Positions 8,673-18,183 of a stretch of DNA of 64,000 nucleotides are shown piece after piece. Source of the DNA: Agromyces allii (GTDB lineage: Bacteria; Actinomycetota; Actinomycetes; Actinomycetales; Microbacteriaceae). Positions within the stretch are counted from its first letter, which is position 1, and every line of letters starts with the position of its first letter. Both the position numbers and the translations under genes were made by a program. The stretch is taken from contig NZ_WBIN01000013.1 in assembly GCF_009749385.1 (NCBI RefSeq), positions 124,001-188,000 of the forward strand, in the 5' to 3' direction. Below the pieces are notes generated by a model. The model searched no databases, was not told the DNA's origin, and was given only the letters and a program-made list of their open reading frames with translations.

Positions 8673-10769
8673 TTACGCGGTCGGGGCCAGCTCCTTCGCG
8701 ACGAGGGTCAGCACGTCGTAGCTCGCGACGAGCTCGTCGTGCTGGTTGCGCAGCACTGCGTCCCAGCGCACCTCGCCGTACGCGTCGGTCTCGCGAGGGG
8801 TGATCTGCTTGGCCGTGAGCTCGACGCGAATGGCGTCGCCCGGCGAGACGGGCGTCACGAAGCGCAGGTTCTCGAGCCCGGAGTTCGCGAGCACGGGCCC
8901 CGGCGCGGCGTCGACGAAGAGTCCGGCGGCCCACGACACGAGCAGGTAGCCGTGTGCGACCCGTCCGGGGAAGAACGGGTTGGCCGCGGCGGAGGCCTCG
9001 TCCATGTGGGCGTAGAACGTGTCGCCCGTGAAGTGCGCGAACGTCTCGATGTCCTCGAGCGTCACGGTGCGCGAGCCCGAGACGACCTGGTCGCCGATGC
9101 GCAGCTCGGCGAGCGACTTGCGGAACGGATGCGGCTGCCCGGCCTCGGCGAACGGCGTCGAGGCCGCGCCGGCGTGCCACACGCCTGTGAGGGCGGTGAG
9201 CATCTCGGGCGAGCCCTGCACCGCGGTGCGCTGCATGTGGTGCAGCACGGCACGGATGCCGCCGAGCTCTTCGCCGCCACCCGCGCGGCCGGGCCCGCCG
9301 TGCACGAGGTTCGGCAGCGGCGAGCCGTGGCCGGTCGAGGTGCGGGCGTCGTCGCGGTCGAGCAGCAGCAGTCGCCCGTTGTACGCCGCGATGCCCGAGG
9401 CGAGCGCCACGGCGACGGCCGGGTCGTGCGTCGCCACGCTCGTGACGAGCGATCCGCCGCCGCGCGCGACGAGCCGCACCGCGTCGTCGACGGTGTCGTA
9501 GCCGACGATCGAGGTCACCGGCCCGAACGCCTCGACCTCGTGCAGGGCGGCGCTCGCGGCATCCGCGAATCTGAGCATCACGGGTTCGACGAACGCGCCG
9601 TCGACCGGCACGCCCGTCGAGCCGTCGGCGAGCCGCACGCTCGGGGCATCGGTCGAGCCGATCACGACCTCGCCGCCCTCGCCCGCGAGCCGGCGCACCT
9701 GGCGGAGCACCTCGTCGCGCTGCTCGAGCGACGCGAGCGGACCCATGGTCACGCCCTCCGCGCGCGGGTCGCCGATCACGATGCGTTCGGCGATGCGCGC
9801 CCGCACCGCCTCGATGACGCCGTCGACGGATGCCGCGGGCACGACGGCTCGGCGGATCGCCGTGCACTTCTGGCCGGCCTTCGTCGTCATCTCGGCGACG
9901 AGCTGCTTGACGTACGCGTCGAACTCGGGCGTGCCGGCGATCGCGTCGGGACCGAGCACCGAGGCGTTGATCGAGTCGGTCTCGCTCGTGAAGCGCACAC
10001 CGCCGGTCTGCACCGAGTCGTTGGCGCGCAGGTGCTCGGCCGTCGAGGCCGATCCCGTGAACGCGACGAGGTCGCCCAGCCGCAGGTGCTCGAAGAGCGT
10101 CGGCACGCTGCCCGAGACGAGCTGCAGCGAACCGTCGGGCAGGAGGCCCGATTCCACGAGGATGCGCACGAACGCCTCGGCGAGGTATCCGGTCGGCGTC
10201 GCGGGCTTGACGAGGCTCGGCACCCCCGCGAGGAACGCGGGCGCGAACTTCTCGAGCGAACCCCACACCGGGAAGTTGAAGGCGTTGATCTGCACGGCGA
10301 CGCCCGGCAGGCGCGTGTAGATGTGCCGCCCGAGGAACGACCCGTCCTTCGAGAGCTGCTCGACGCCGCCGTCGACGTAGACCTGCGCGTTCGGCAGCTC
10401 GCGCCGACCCTTCGAGGAGTAGGCGAAGAGCACGCCGATGCCGCCGTCGATGTCGACCCAGGAGTCCTGCTTCGTCGCGCCCGTGCGGCTCGACAGCTCG
10501 TAGAGCTCCTGCTTGCGTTCGGTGAGGGCGAGGGCCATCTGCTTGAGCAGCACCGCACGCTGGTGGAACGTCAGGGCACCGAGCGAGCGCTGACCCACAG
10601 TGCGGGCGAACTCCAGCGCCGCGCCGAGATCGAGGCCCTCGGTCGACACTCGCGCCACGATCTCGCCGGTCGACGCGTCGCGCACCTCGGACGCGGAGGC
10701 AATCGGCGACCCCGCGGCATCCGGCGTCCACCAACCGCCGTTCACGTAGCTGGGCAGGATCTCGGTCAT
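8673..10769 (-). CDS. paaZ: Bifunctional oxepin-CoA hydrolase / 3-oxo-5,6-dehydrosuberyl-CoA semialdehyde dehydrogenase PaaZ
   Basis: 698 residues. The N-terminal aldehyde dehydrogenase domain has INAFNFPVWG near residue 150 and the catalytic Cys motif GQKCTAIRR. The C-terminal MaoC-like hydratase domain shows FTGDTFYAHMDE and RVAHGYLLVS. Together they open the oxepin ring and oxidise the resulting aldehyde. The ATG at 10769 has AAAGGA at good spacing; an in-frame ATG 14 codons earlier lacks one. It is the last gene of the leftward paaJ-F-H-Z operon, 26 bp after paaH. Confidence 0.95.
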   Translation of the reverse strand: MTEILPSYVNGGWWTPDAAGSPIASASEVRDASTGEIVARVSTEGLDLGAALEFARTVGQRSLGALTFHQRAVLLKQMALALTERKQELYELSSRTGATKQDSWVDIDGGIGVLFAYSSKGRRELPNAQVYVDGGVEQLSKDGSFLGRHIYTRLPGVAVQINAFNFPVWGSLEKFAPAFLAGVPSLVKPATPTGYLAEAFVRILVESGLLPDGSLQLVSGSVPTLFEHLRLGDLVAFTGSASTAEHLRANDSVQTGGVRFTSETDSINASVLGPDAIAGTPEFDAYVKQLVAEMTTKAGQKCTAIRRAVVPAASVDGVIEAVRARIAERIVIGDPRAEGVTMGPLASLEQRDEVLRQVRRLAGEGGEVVIGSTDAPSVRLADGSTGVPVDGAFVEPVMLRFADAASAALHEVEAFGPVTSIVGYDTVDDAVRLVARGGGSLVTSVATHDPAVAVALASGIAAYNGRLLLLDRDDARTSTGHGSPLPNLVHGGPGRAGGGEELGGIRAVLHHMQRTAVQGSPEMLTALTGVWHAGAASTPFAEAGQPHPFRKSLAELRIGDQVVSGSRTVTLEDIETFAHFTGDTFYAHMDEASAAANPFFPGRVAHGYLLVSWAAGLFVDAAPGPVLANSGLENLRFVTPVSPGDAIRVELTAKQITPRETDAYGEVRWDAVLRNQHDELVASYDVLTLVAKELAPTA

Positions 10770-10795
10770 CTGGATTCCTTTCACTGGACGCCCCA

Positions 10796-11667
<872 letters not shown>

Positions 11668-11671
<4 letters not shown>

Positions 11672-12456
11672 TTCTGCTTCCTCTCGAGGAACTCGGTCAT
11701 GCGGCGGAACTTCTCGGGGCTCTCGAAGAGCACGGCCTGGGCTTCGAGGTCGGCTGCCGGGTGGGCCTCACGCGGCGCACGGAAGACGCGCTTCGTCGCG
11801 ATCGTCGCCGCGGGGTCGTTGCGGGCGATGCGATCGGCGATCGCGTGCGCCGCGTCGAGGAGCGCCTCCTGCGGATGCAGCGAGCTCACGAGCCCGATCG
11901 CGAGGGCCTCGTCGGCCTCGACGGTGCGCCCGGTGAGCAGCAGTTCGGCCGCGCGCGCGTCGCCGACGATCTCCTTGAGCCGCCAGCTCGCCCCGGCCGC
12001 GGCGAGGATGCCGAGCCCCGTCTCGGGGTTGCCGATCTTCAGCGACGGCGTGGCGATGCGGATGTCGGCCGCGTACGCGAGCTCGGCCCCGCCGCCGAGC
12101 GCGTAGCCGTCGAGCGCCGCGATGACGGGCATCGGCAGTTCGGCCACGCGGATGAACGCGTTCGCGTTGATGCCGCGACGGGCATCGTCGGCGCGCCGCT
12201 CGCGCAGCTCGGGGATGTCGGCGCCCGAGGCGAAGACGCCCCCCGCCCCGGTGAGGATCAGGATGCGCGGGATCGCCTCGAGCTCGGCGCAGAGCAGGTG
12301 CAGCGCGTCGATGGTCCGCTGGTCGATCGCGTTGCGCACGGCCGGGCGGTCAAGCGTGGCGATCACGCGGTCGGGCCGTCGCTCGATGCGCAAGGGCGAC
12401 GCGCCGCCCGGGTCGACGGCGGGATCTGCGGCGGCGTTCGCCGCGGCATCCGTCAT
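11668..12456 (-). CDS. paaF: Enoyl-CoA hydratase/isomerase, probable PaaF
   Basis: 262 residues, crotonase fold. Oxyanion-hole segments are GGVFASGADIPEL and ALDGYALGGGAELAYAAD; a Glu lies in NPETGLGILAAAG. It probably hydrates 2,3-dehydroadipyl-CoA (PaaF). A PaaG-type ring isomerase role cannot be excluded from sequence alone, and no second crotonase gene is present in the window. The ATG at 12456 was chosen because it overlaps the thiolase stop as ATGA; a 16-residue upstream extension falls inside paaJ. The N-terminal 25 residues are Ala/Asp rich. Confidence 0.88.
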
Positions 12457-13652
12457 GACACGCGCTCCACGATGAGGGCGGACCCCTGACCGACGCCCAC
12501 GCACATGGTCGCGAGGCCGTAGCGCGAGCGCTCGCGCTCCATGCGACCGAGGAGGGTCACGATCAGGCGTGAGCCCGACGAGCCGAGCGGATGCCCCAGG
12601 GCGATCGCCCCGCCGTCGGCGTTGACGCGCTCGGGGTCGAGTCCGAGTCGGCGGATGCAGGCGAGCGACTGCGTCGCGAAGGCCTCGTTGAGCTCGATCG
12701 AACCGATGTCGTCGAGGTCGAGGCCGGCGCGCTCGAGCGCCTTCTCGGTCGCCGGGACCGGGCCGAGGCCCATGATCTCGGGCGCGAGGCCCGCGGAGGC
12801 AGCGGCGACGATCCGGGCGCGCGGGGTGAGCCCGAGCCGCTCGACCGCCTCGGCGCTCGCCACGAGGATCGCCGAAGCACCGTCGTTCAATGCACTCGAG
12901 TTGCCCGCCGTCACGACCGAGCCGCCGGCGACGACCGGCCGGAGGCGTGCGAGCGCCTCGAGCGTGGTCTCGGGCCGAGGACCCTCGTCGACGAGCACTT
13001 CGCCGTGGTGCGTCGGCACGCCGACGATCTCGGCCTCGAACCGGCCGGCGGCGATCGCGGCGGCGGCGCGCTGCTGGCTCCGCAGCGCGAAGGCATCGGC
13101 GTGGTCACGGGTGATGCCGTCGACGCGGGCGACCTCCTCGGCCGTCTCGGGCATCGCGTAGGTCGCCTTCTCGCGGGCGAGCAGCTCGGGGTTCGGGAAG
13201 CGCCAGCCGATCGACGTGTCGTACGCGGCGCCGGGTCGCGCCCAGGCCTTCTCGGGCTTGGCCTGCACCCACGGCGCCCTCGTCATCGACTCGACGCCGC
13301 CCGCGATGATGAGGTCGGCGTCGCCGGCACGGATCGCCTGCGCGGCCATGGTGATCGCCGACATGCCAGAGGCGCAGAGCCGGTTCACGGTGATGCCGGG
13401 CACCTCGTCGGGCAGGCCGGCGAGCAGCACGGCCATGCGGGCGACGTTGCGGTTGTCTTCGCCGGCCTGGTTCGCGGCGCCGAGGATGACCTCGTCGATC
13501 GCACCGAGCTCACCGGCCGTGTCGAGCCCGACGCGGCGCACGAGCTCACCGACGACCAGGGCTGCGAGGTCGTCGGGTCGCACGCTCGCGAGGGCGCCGC
13601 CGTAGCGCCCGACCGGCGTTCGCACGCCGCCGACGAGGTAGGCCTCTGCCAT
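12453..13652 (-). CDS. paaJ: 3-oxoadipyl-CoA thiolase PaaJ
   Basis: 399 residues. The nucleophile Cys is C93 in NRLCASGMSA. The C-terminal catalytic loops NEAFATQSLA, GHPLGSSGSR and CVGVGQG are all intact. It cleaves 3-oxoadipyl-CoA to succinyl-CoA and acetyl-CoA. AGGAG precedes the ATG. It is the first gene of the paaJ-F-H-Z operon. The upstream region carries a PaaR-type operator (13734-13755) and a 20-bp palindrome. Confidence 0.95.
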   Translation of the reverse strand: MAEAYLVGGVRTPVGRYGGALASVRPDDLAALVVGELVRRVGLDTAGELGAIDEVILGAANQAGEDNRNVARMAVLLAGLPDEVPGITVNRLCASGMSAITMAAQAIRAGDADLIIAGGVESMTRAPWVQAKPEKAWARPGAAYDTSIGWRFPNPELLAREKATYAMPETAEEVARVDGITRDHADAFALRSQQRAAAAIAAGRFEAEIVGVPTHHGEVLVDEGPRPETTLEALARLRPVVAGGSVVTAGNSSALNDGASAILVASAEAVERLGLTPRARIVAAASAGLAPEIMGLGPVPATEKALERAGLDLDDIGSIELNEAFATQSLACIRRLGLDPERVNADGGAIALGHPLGSSGSRLIVTLLGRMERERSRYGLATMCVGVGQGSALIVERVS

Positions 13653-13721
13653 GGTTCACTCCTGACCGCACTGTCTCCGATCGAACGCGACGCCTCGGGC
13701 ATCGGTGCGGGGTGCGCACTC

Positions 13722-13741
13722 CGGTCGGGAATTCCCGACCG
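13722..13741. promoter_or_regulatory. 20-bp perfect palindrome upstream of paaJ
   Basis: CGGTCGGGAATTCCCGACCG is fully self-complementary. Its right end runs into the PaaR-type operator at 13734. The left arm CGGTCGGGAATTC also forms the right arm and flank of the operator at the transporter promoter (16226-16235), so it may be a second binding unit. Confidence 0.6.
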
Positions 13742-13755
13742 ACCGTTCAGGTAGT
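13734..13755. promoter_or_regulatory. PaaR-type operator in front of paaJ
   Basis: The core ACCGACCGTTCAGGTAGT differs from the paaA/paaI operator at only two of 18 positions. It lies about 80-100 bp upstream of the paaJ start, with TA-rich sequence (TAGTAATTATG) beside it. Confidence 0.78.
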
Positions 13756-13808
13756 AATTATGGCAGGCGGATGCCGCGTGCCGCCACCCGAGGGTCCGGA
13801 AACGCCGA

Positions 13809-13840
13809 GACCGGCTCCCCGTCCACGCGGGAAGCCGGTC
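13809..13840 (-). terminator. Hairpin downstream of the collagen-like gene
   Basis: Arms GACCGGCTCCCCG (13809-13821) and CGGGAAGCCGGTC (13828-13840) form a 13-bp stem with one G-T type mismatch, 17 bp after the stop of the leftward gene. It separates that gene from the paaJ promoter. No strong T-run follows. Confidence 0.6.
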
Positions 13841-13856
13841 TGCGACGCGAGGCGGA

Positions 13857-14627
<771 letters not shown>

Positions 14628-14824
14628 GTCGTGCCCTCCACGTCGTGCGCACCCGGCACCCGTGACCCCCACGGACGGAGCGCATCGCGCTCATGCTAGC
14701 GGCGCGAAACGGCCCGGAGGCGGATGCCGAGCGTGTCGAGGCGTTGGCAGACGGCGGCGTGCAGACGGCGGCGTGCCGCGCGGCACCGACGACCGGGTCG
14801 ACGGCGCCACGCGGCATCCGCAGC

Positions 14825-16144
14825 TCACTCGAGCAGGTCGCGACCCTTCGGCTCTTTGACGAGCGATACCCCGATGAGCGAGACGACCGCCGCGATGGCG
14901 ATGTAGAGCCCGATCGTCCACGACTGGCCCGTTGCGTTCAGCAGCGCCTCGGCGATCATGGGCGCGAACGCGCCACCGAGGATCGCACCGAGCGCGTAGC
15001 CGATCGAGACGCCCGAGTAGCGCACCCGAGCCGGGAACATCTCGGCGTAGAGCGCGGCCTGCGGGCCGTACGAGAGGCCGAGTCCGAAGGTCATGACGAA
15101 CAGCGCGACGAAGTACCAACCGATCTCGCCGGTGTCGATCAGGAACCACATCGGAATCGCCCACAGCGCGAGGAAGACGTAGCCGATCTGGAACGTGCGC
15201 ACCCGGCCGAGCCGGTCGGAGATGCGCCCGCCGAACAGCGTGAAGATCAGCCAGCCGAACGACGCGAACGTGGTGGCGAGCAGCACGCTCGGACGATCCA
15301 TGCCGAGCGCCGTCACCGCGTAGGTCGCGAAGTAGGCGATGAGCAGGTAGCCGGCCGCGTTGTTCGCGATGAAGATGACCGCCGTGAGCACGACCTGCTT
15401 CGAGTTGTGCTTGAAGAGCTCGCGCAGCGGCGTCGAGGACTCCTTGCGTCGCTTCAGCAGCTCCTCGAAGACCGGGCTCTCCTCGACCGCGCGACGGATC
15501 ACGTAGCCGACGATGATGAGCACGATCGAGAGCAGGAACGGGATCCGCCAGCCCCACTTCATGAACGCCTCGGGCGACATCGAACTCGTGAGCACCCACA
15601 GCGTGAAGGTCGCGAGGATCATGCCGACCGGCACGCCGATCTGCGGGAAGGCGCCGAAGAAGCCGCGTCGGCCGTTCGGGGCGTGCTCGACGGCCATGAG
15701 CGCCGCACCGCCCCACTCGCCGCCGGCCGAGAACCCCTGCAGGATGCGCAGCAGGATGAGCAGGACGGGTGCCGCGATGCCGATGGCCGCGTAGGTCGGC
15801 AGGAAGCCGATGAGCGAGGTCGACACACCCATCATGATGAGCGTGAAGACGAGCATCTTCTTGCGCCCGAGCTTGTCGCCGAGGTAGCCGGCGACGATCG
15901 CGCCGAGCGGTCGGAACAGGAACGAGATGCCGATGGTCGCGAAGGCCAGCACCTGGGCGAGCCCGGGGTTGGACTCCGCGAGCGGCGCGAGGAAGAGCGG
16001 CGCGAGCACGAGGCCGGCCGCCTGCGCGTAGATGAAGAAGTCGTACCACTCGATCGAGGTGCCGACGAGGGTGCCCGCGAGCACCCTCCGCTCCTCGGCG
16101 GGCATGCGCCCGGTCTGCGTGCGCTCTCTGGCTTCGGTCGACAT
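14825..16144 (-). CDS. MHS-family MFS transporter, candidate phenylacetate uptake permease
   Basis: 439 residues with 12 predicted helices. The start GTSIEWYDFFIYAQAAGLVL, the loop GYLGDKLGRKKML and the motif RILQGFSAGGEWGGA are hallmarks of the metabolite:H+ symporter (ShiA/ProP/KgtP) branch. Its leader contains the operator at 16210-16231, nearly the same as the one before paaR, so it probably belongs to the phenylacetate regulon and imports phenylacetate or a related acid. The substrate is inferred from regulation and position only. Confidence 0.85.
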   Translation of the reverse strand: MSTEARERTQTGRMPAEERRVLAGTLVGTSIEWYDFFIYAQAAGLVLAPLFLAPLAESNPGLAQVLAFATIGISFLFRPLGAIVAGYLGDKLGRKKMLVFTLIMMGVSTSLIGFLPTYAAIGIAAPVLLILLRILQGFSAGGEWGGAALMAVEHAPNGRRGFFGAFPQIGVPVGMILATFTLWVLTSSMSPEAFMKWGWRIPFLLSIVLIIVGYVIRRAVEESPVFEELLKRRKESSTPLRELFKHNSKQVVLTAVIFIANNAAGYLLIAYFATYAVTALGMDRPSVLLATTFASFGWLIFTLFGGRISDRLGRVRTFQIGYVFLALWAIPMWFLIDTGEIGWYFVALFVMTFGLGLSYGPQAALYAEMFPARVRYSGVSIGYALGAILGGAFAPMIAEALLNATGQSWTIGLYIAIAAVVSLIGVSLVKEPKGRDLLE

Positions 16145-16209
16145 GCGAACTCCGTTGTTCTGGCGTGCTCGGGGGAAGGGACACGGAAGCCGTCAGCGTC
16201 GCCCGACTT

Positions 16210-16231
16210 CCTGACCGATTGTTCGGTCGGG
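16210..16231. promoter_or_regulatory. PaaR-type operator in front of the MHS transporter
   Basis: CCTGACCGA and TCGGTCGGG are near-perfect inverted arms around TTGT. It is the most symmetric of the four operators in the cluster and lies 66-87 bp upstream of the transporter start. Confidence 0.75.
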
Positions 16232-16376
16232 AATTCAGGCTACGCAGTCGACGACCCATCACGCAACCCGAACGGGTGACAGGGCGGATGACCGAGGGGG
16301 CCACGGGGTATGGCGAACGCCCGGATCCATCGGGCCCGGGCGCTCGTCGATCAGGGGGATCTCGGCGACGGGTCGC

Positions 16377-17468
16377 TCACGTGCGCGCGTCCGCCCCGAG
16401 CGCCTCGCGGCGCCCGGCTTCGCGTGCCGCCGCGACGAGCCGGTCGAGTCGCTCGGCCTGGCGGCTCCGCCCCTTGGCGAGGCCGACGGCGATGAGCACG
16501 AGCGCCAGGAGCACCGCGAGCTGGGGCAGTGGCAGGGCCCACACGGTGACCGTGCGGGAGACCGGCTCGAGTGCGGAGCCGGTGCCGTCGGGCCCAACCG
16601 TCGTCGCCTCGACGCGCACCGGGAGCGCGATCGGGCCGAGCGGCCAGACCTCGGGCACCGCGAACCGCACGGTCCGGCGATCCCCCGGCAGCAGCTCGGT
16701 GGTCTGCCCTGATCCGAGGCCTCCGGCGGAGATGCTCCGACCGCCGGAGGTGAGCGTCGGGTCGACGGCGAGCCGCACGTTGCCCGTGTTCGCGAGTTCG
16801 GCGGTCACCTCGGCCGAACCGGGCGCGAACGGGTTCCACGAGATGCGGTAGCCACCGTCGCCGACGACGGTCAACCCCGGCGCGATCTCGCCCGTGACGC
16901 GGGTGGTGACGCGGAACCCGACCCGGCTCTCGACGCCGACCGTCGCTCCGTCGCCGCGCGAGAGCGCCGTGATCGACGCCGCGACGCCGGCTGCGTGGTC
17001 TCCCGGGGTCGCGTCGTCGGGCACCGTCACGGTGAAGGGCACGACGCTGCTCCCGCCCGCCGGAACCACGACGTCGGGGTCGAGCGAGATCCAGCTCCCC
17101 GCGTCGACGGACACCTGGTCCGACGGGAGCATGTTGAACCTGCCGGTCGAGGTGAGGTATCCGTCAGCGGCCGTGAGCGTGAACCGCACCTCCTCCTCGC
17201 CGAGATTGCGCACCACGAGGTGCTCGGTCGCGGTCGCGCCGGGGTCGAGTTCGAGCTCGATCCCGGCGCGTCCGTCGGCGCCACGCGCTGCGCCCCGCTC
17301 GGCACCCTGCTCGTCGCCCGGCTCGTCGGACGGCGAGACCGACCAGGTGACGGCCGGGGCCCCGTCCTCCGCGAACGCGGCGACCGGTGCGAGCACCGGT
17401 CCGGTCGCGATCGCCGCCGTGACCGCGGCGATCACGGCAGCGGCTCGGAGGGCGGGGCGTCGGCGCAT
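16377..17468 (-). CDS. Secreted, membrane-anchored DUF916/WxL-interacting-like protein
   Basis: 363 residues. A signal peptide covers about residues 1-33. Two Ig-like beta domains follow (GIELELDPGATATEHLVVRN, then the EVTAELANTGNVRLAV region). A C-terminal helix (LPQLAVLLALVLIAVGLAKG) and a basic tail face the cytoplasm. This layout matches WxL-interacting proteins (DUF916/DUF3324), which hold surface complexes at the membrane. The gene begins 10 bp after the small WxL-like gene, so they are co-expressed. It is the last gene of the leftward galactanase group. Confidence 0.75.
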   Translation of the reverse strand: MRRRPALRAAAVIAAVTAAIATGPVLAPVAAFAEDGAPAVTWSVSPSDEPGDEQGAERGAARGADGRAGIELELDPGATATEHLVVRNLGEEEVRFTLTAADGYLTSTGRFNMLPSDQVSVDAGSWISLDPDVVVPAGGSSVVPFTVTVPDDATPGDHAAGVAASITALSRGDGATVGVESRVGFRVTTRVTGEIAPGLTVVGDGGYRISWNPFAPGSAEVTAELANTGNVRLAVDPTLTSGGRSISAGGLGSGQTTELLPGDRRTVRFAVPEVWPLGPIALPVRVEATTVGPDGTGSALEPVSRTVTVWALPLPQLAVLLALVLIAVGLAKGRSRQAERLDRLVAAAREAGRREALGADART

Positions 17469-17478
17469 CGGCGGGTTC

Positions 17479-18114
17479 CTACTCGAACAGCGAGAGGGTC
17501 AGCGTGGCCGTGTACGCGCCGGGCGCCACGTTCGCCGGGGTCCGCAGGTACAGGTCGGCGTTCGCCGTCCACTGCCCCTCTGGCGCGATCGCACCCGAGT
17601 CGATCGCGAGCGCGAGCAGCTCCTGGTCGACGAGGCCGTACGGCGCGCCCGCGTCGGGGTCGCCGTCGTCCATCACCGTGTCGACGACGTCGCCCTCGGC
17701 GACCAGCCCGGAATCGCCCCCGTCGATGAGGTGCGGTGCCCAGCCCAGGTGCCCGGCACCGATCGCCGGTTGCCCCGCATCCCCGATGAAGTCGCTCGAG
17801 GTGCCGATCACGTACCAGCCGGCCCCTGCCGGGATCTCCTCGGCCGTGCGGGTGTCGGTGACGGTGACCGTCGGCAGCTGCCCGGTGAACTGGCGCTGCG
17901 TCGGGGTCGACCCGTTCTCGGTGAGCGTCGTCGCGGTGTTCGCGACCGTCATGGCCAGCACGCCGGGCTCGGTGAGCTCGGCGATCTGCACGCCGATGTC
18001 GACCGCGCCGTCGCCGTACTGCTCCTCTGCGGCGGCGACCCCGGCGATGCCGACCAGCATCGCCGCGCCGAGGCATACCGCCCCCACTCGCGCCGCGGTT
18101 CTCGCGTTCCTCAT
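17479..18114 (-). CDS. Small secreted WxL-like surface protein
   Basis: 211 residues with a signal peptide ending AGVAAAEE (about residue 29). The rest is a beta-rich domain that starts DGAVDIGVQIAE and ends GAYTATLTLSLFE, the C-terminal pattern of WxL/COG3291-type surface domains, although a clear WxL pair is not seen. GAGGAG lies just upstream of the ATG. Five TGTCG units (18134-18158) lie in its leader. It stands between the galactanase gene (69 bp away) and the DUF916-like gene (10 bp away). Confidence 0.68.
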   Translation of the reverse strand: MRNARTAARVGAVCLGAAMLVGIAGVAAAEEQYGDGAVDIGVQIAELTEPGVLAMTVANTATTLTENGSTPTQRQFTGQLPTVTVTDTRTAEEIPAGAGWYVIGTSSDFIGDAGQPAIGAGHLGWAPHLIDGGDSGLVAEGDVVDTVMDDGDPDAGAPYGLVDQELLALAIDSGAIAPEGQWTANADLYLRTPANVAPGAYTATLTLSLFE

Positions 18115-18133
18115 CCTCGTGCTCCTCGTCTCA

Positions 18134-18158
18134 TGTCGTGTCGTGTCGTGTCGTGTCG
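18134..18158. repeat. Five-copy TGTCG microsatellite in a leader
   Basis: TGTCG is repeated exactly five times, 20-44 bp upstream of the start of the surface protein gene. A pentamer repeat can gain or lose copies by slippage and would change leader length by 5 bp steps. Confidence 0.8.
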
Positions 18159-18183
18159 GTTCGGGCGGGTTCCGGGTCGGCGT

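Noticed and set aside
14693..16279. A 528-codon open frame on the plus strand opposite the MHS transporter
   Set aside because: Antisense shadow; extremely rich in Glu/Arg/Asp with no hydrophobic core.
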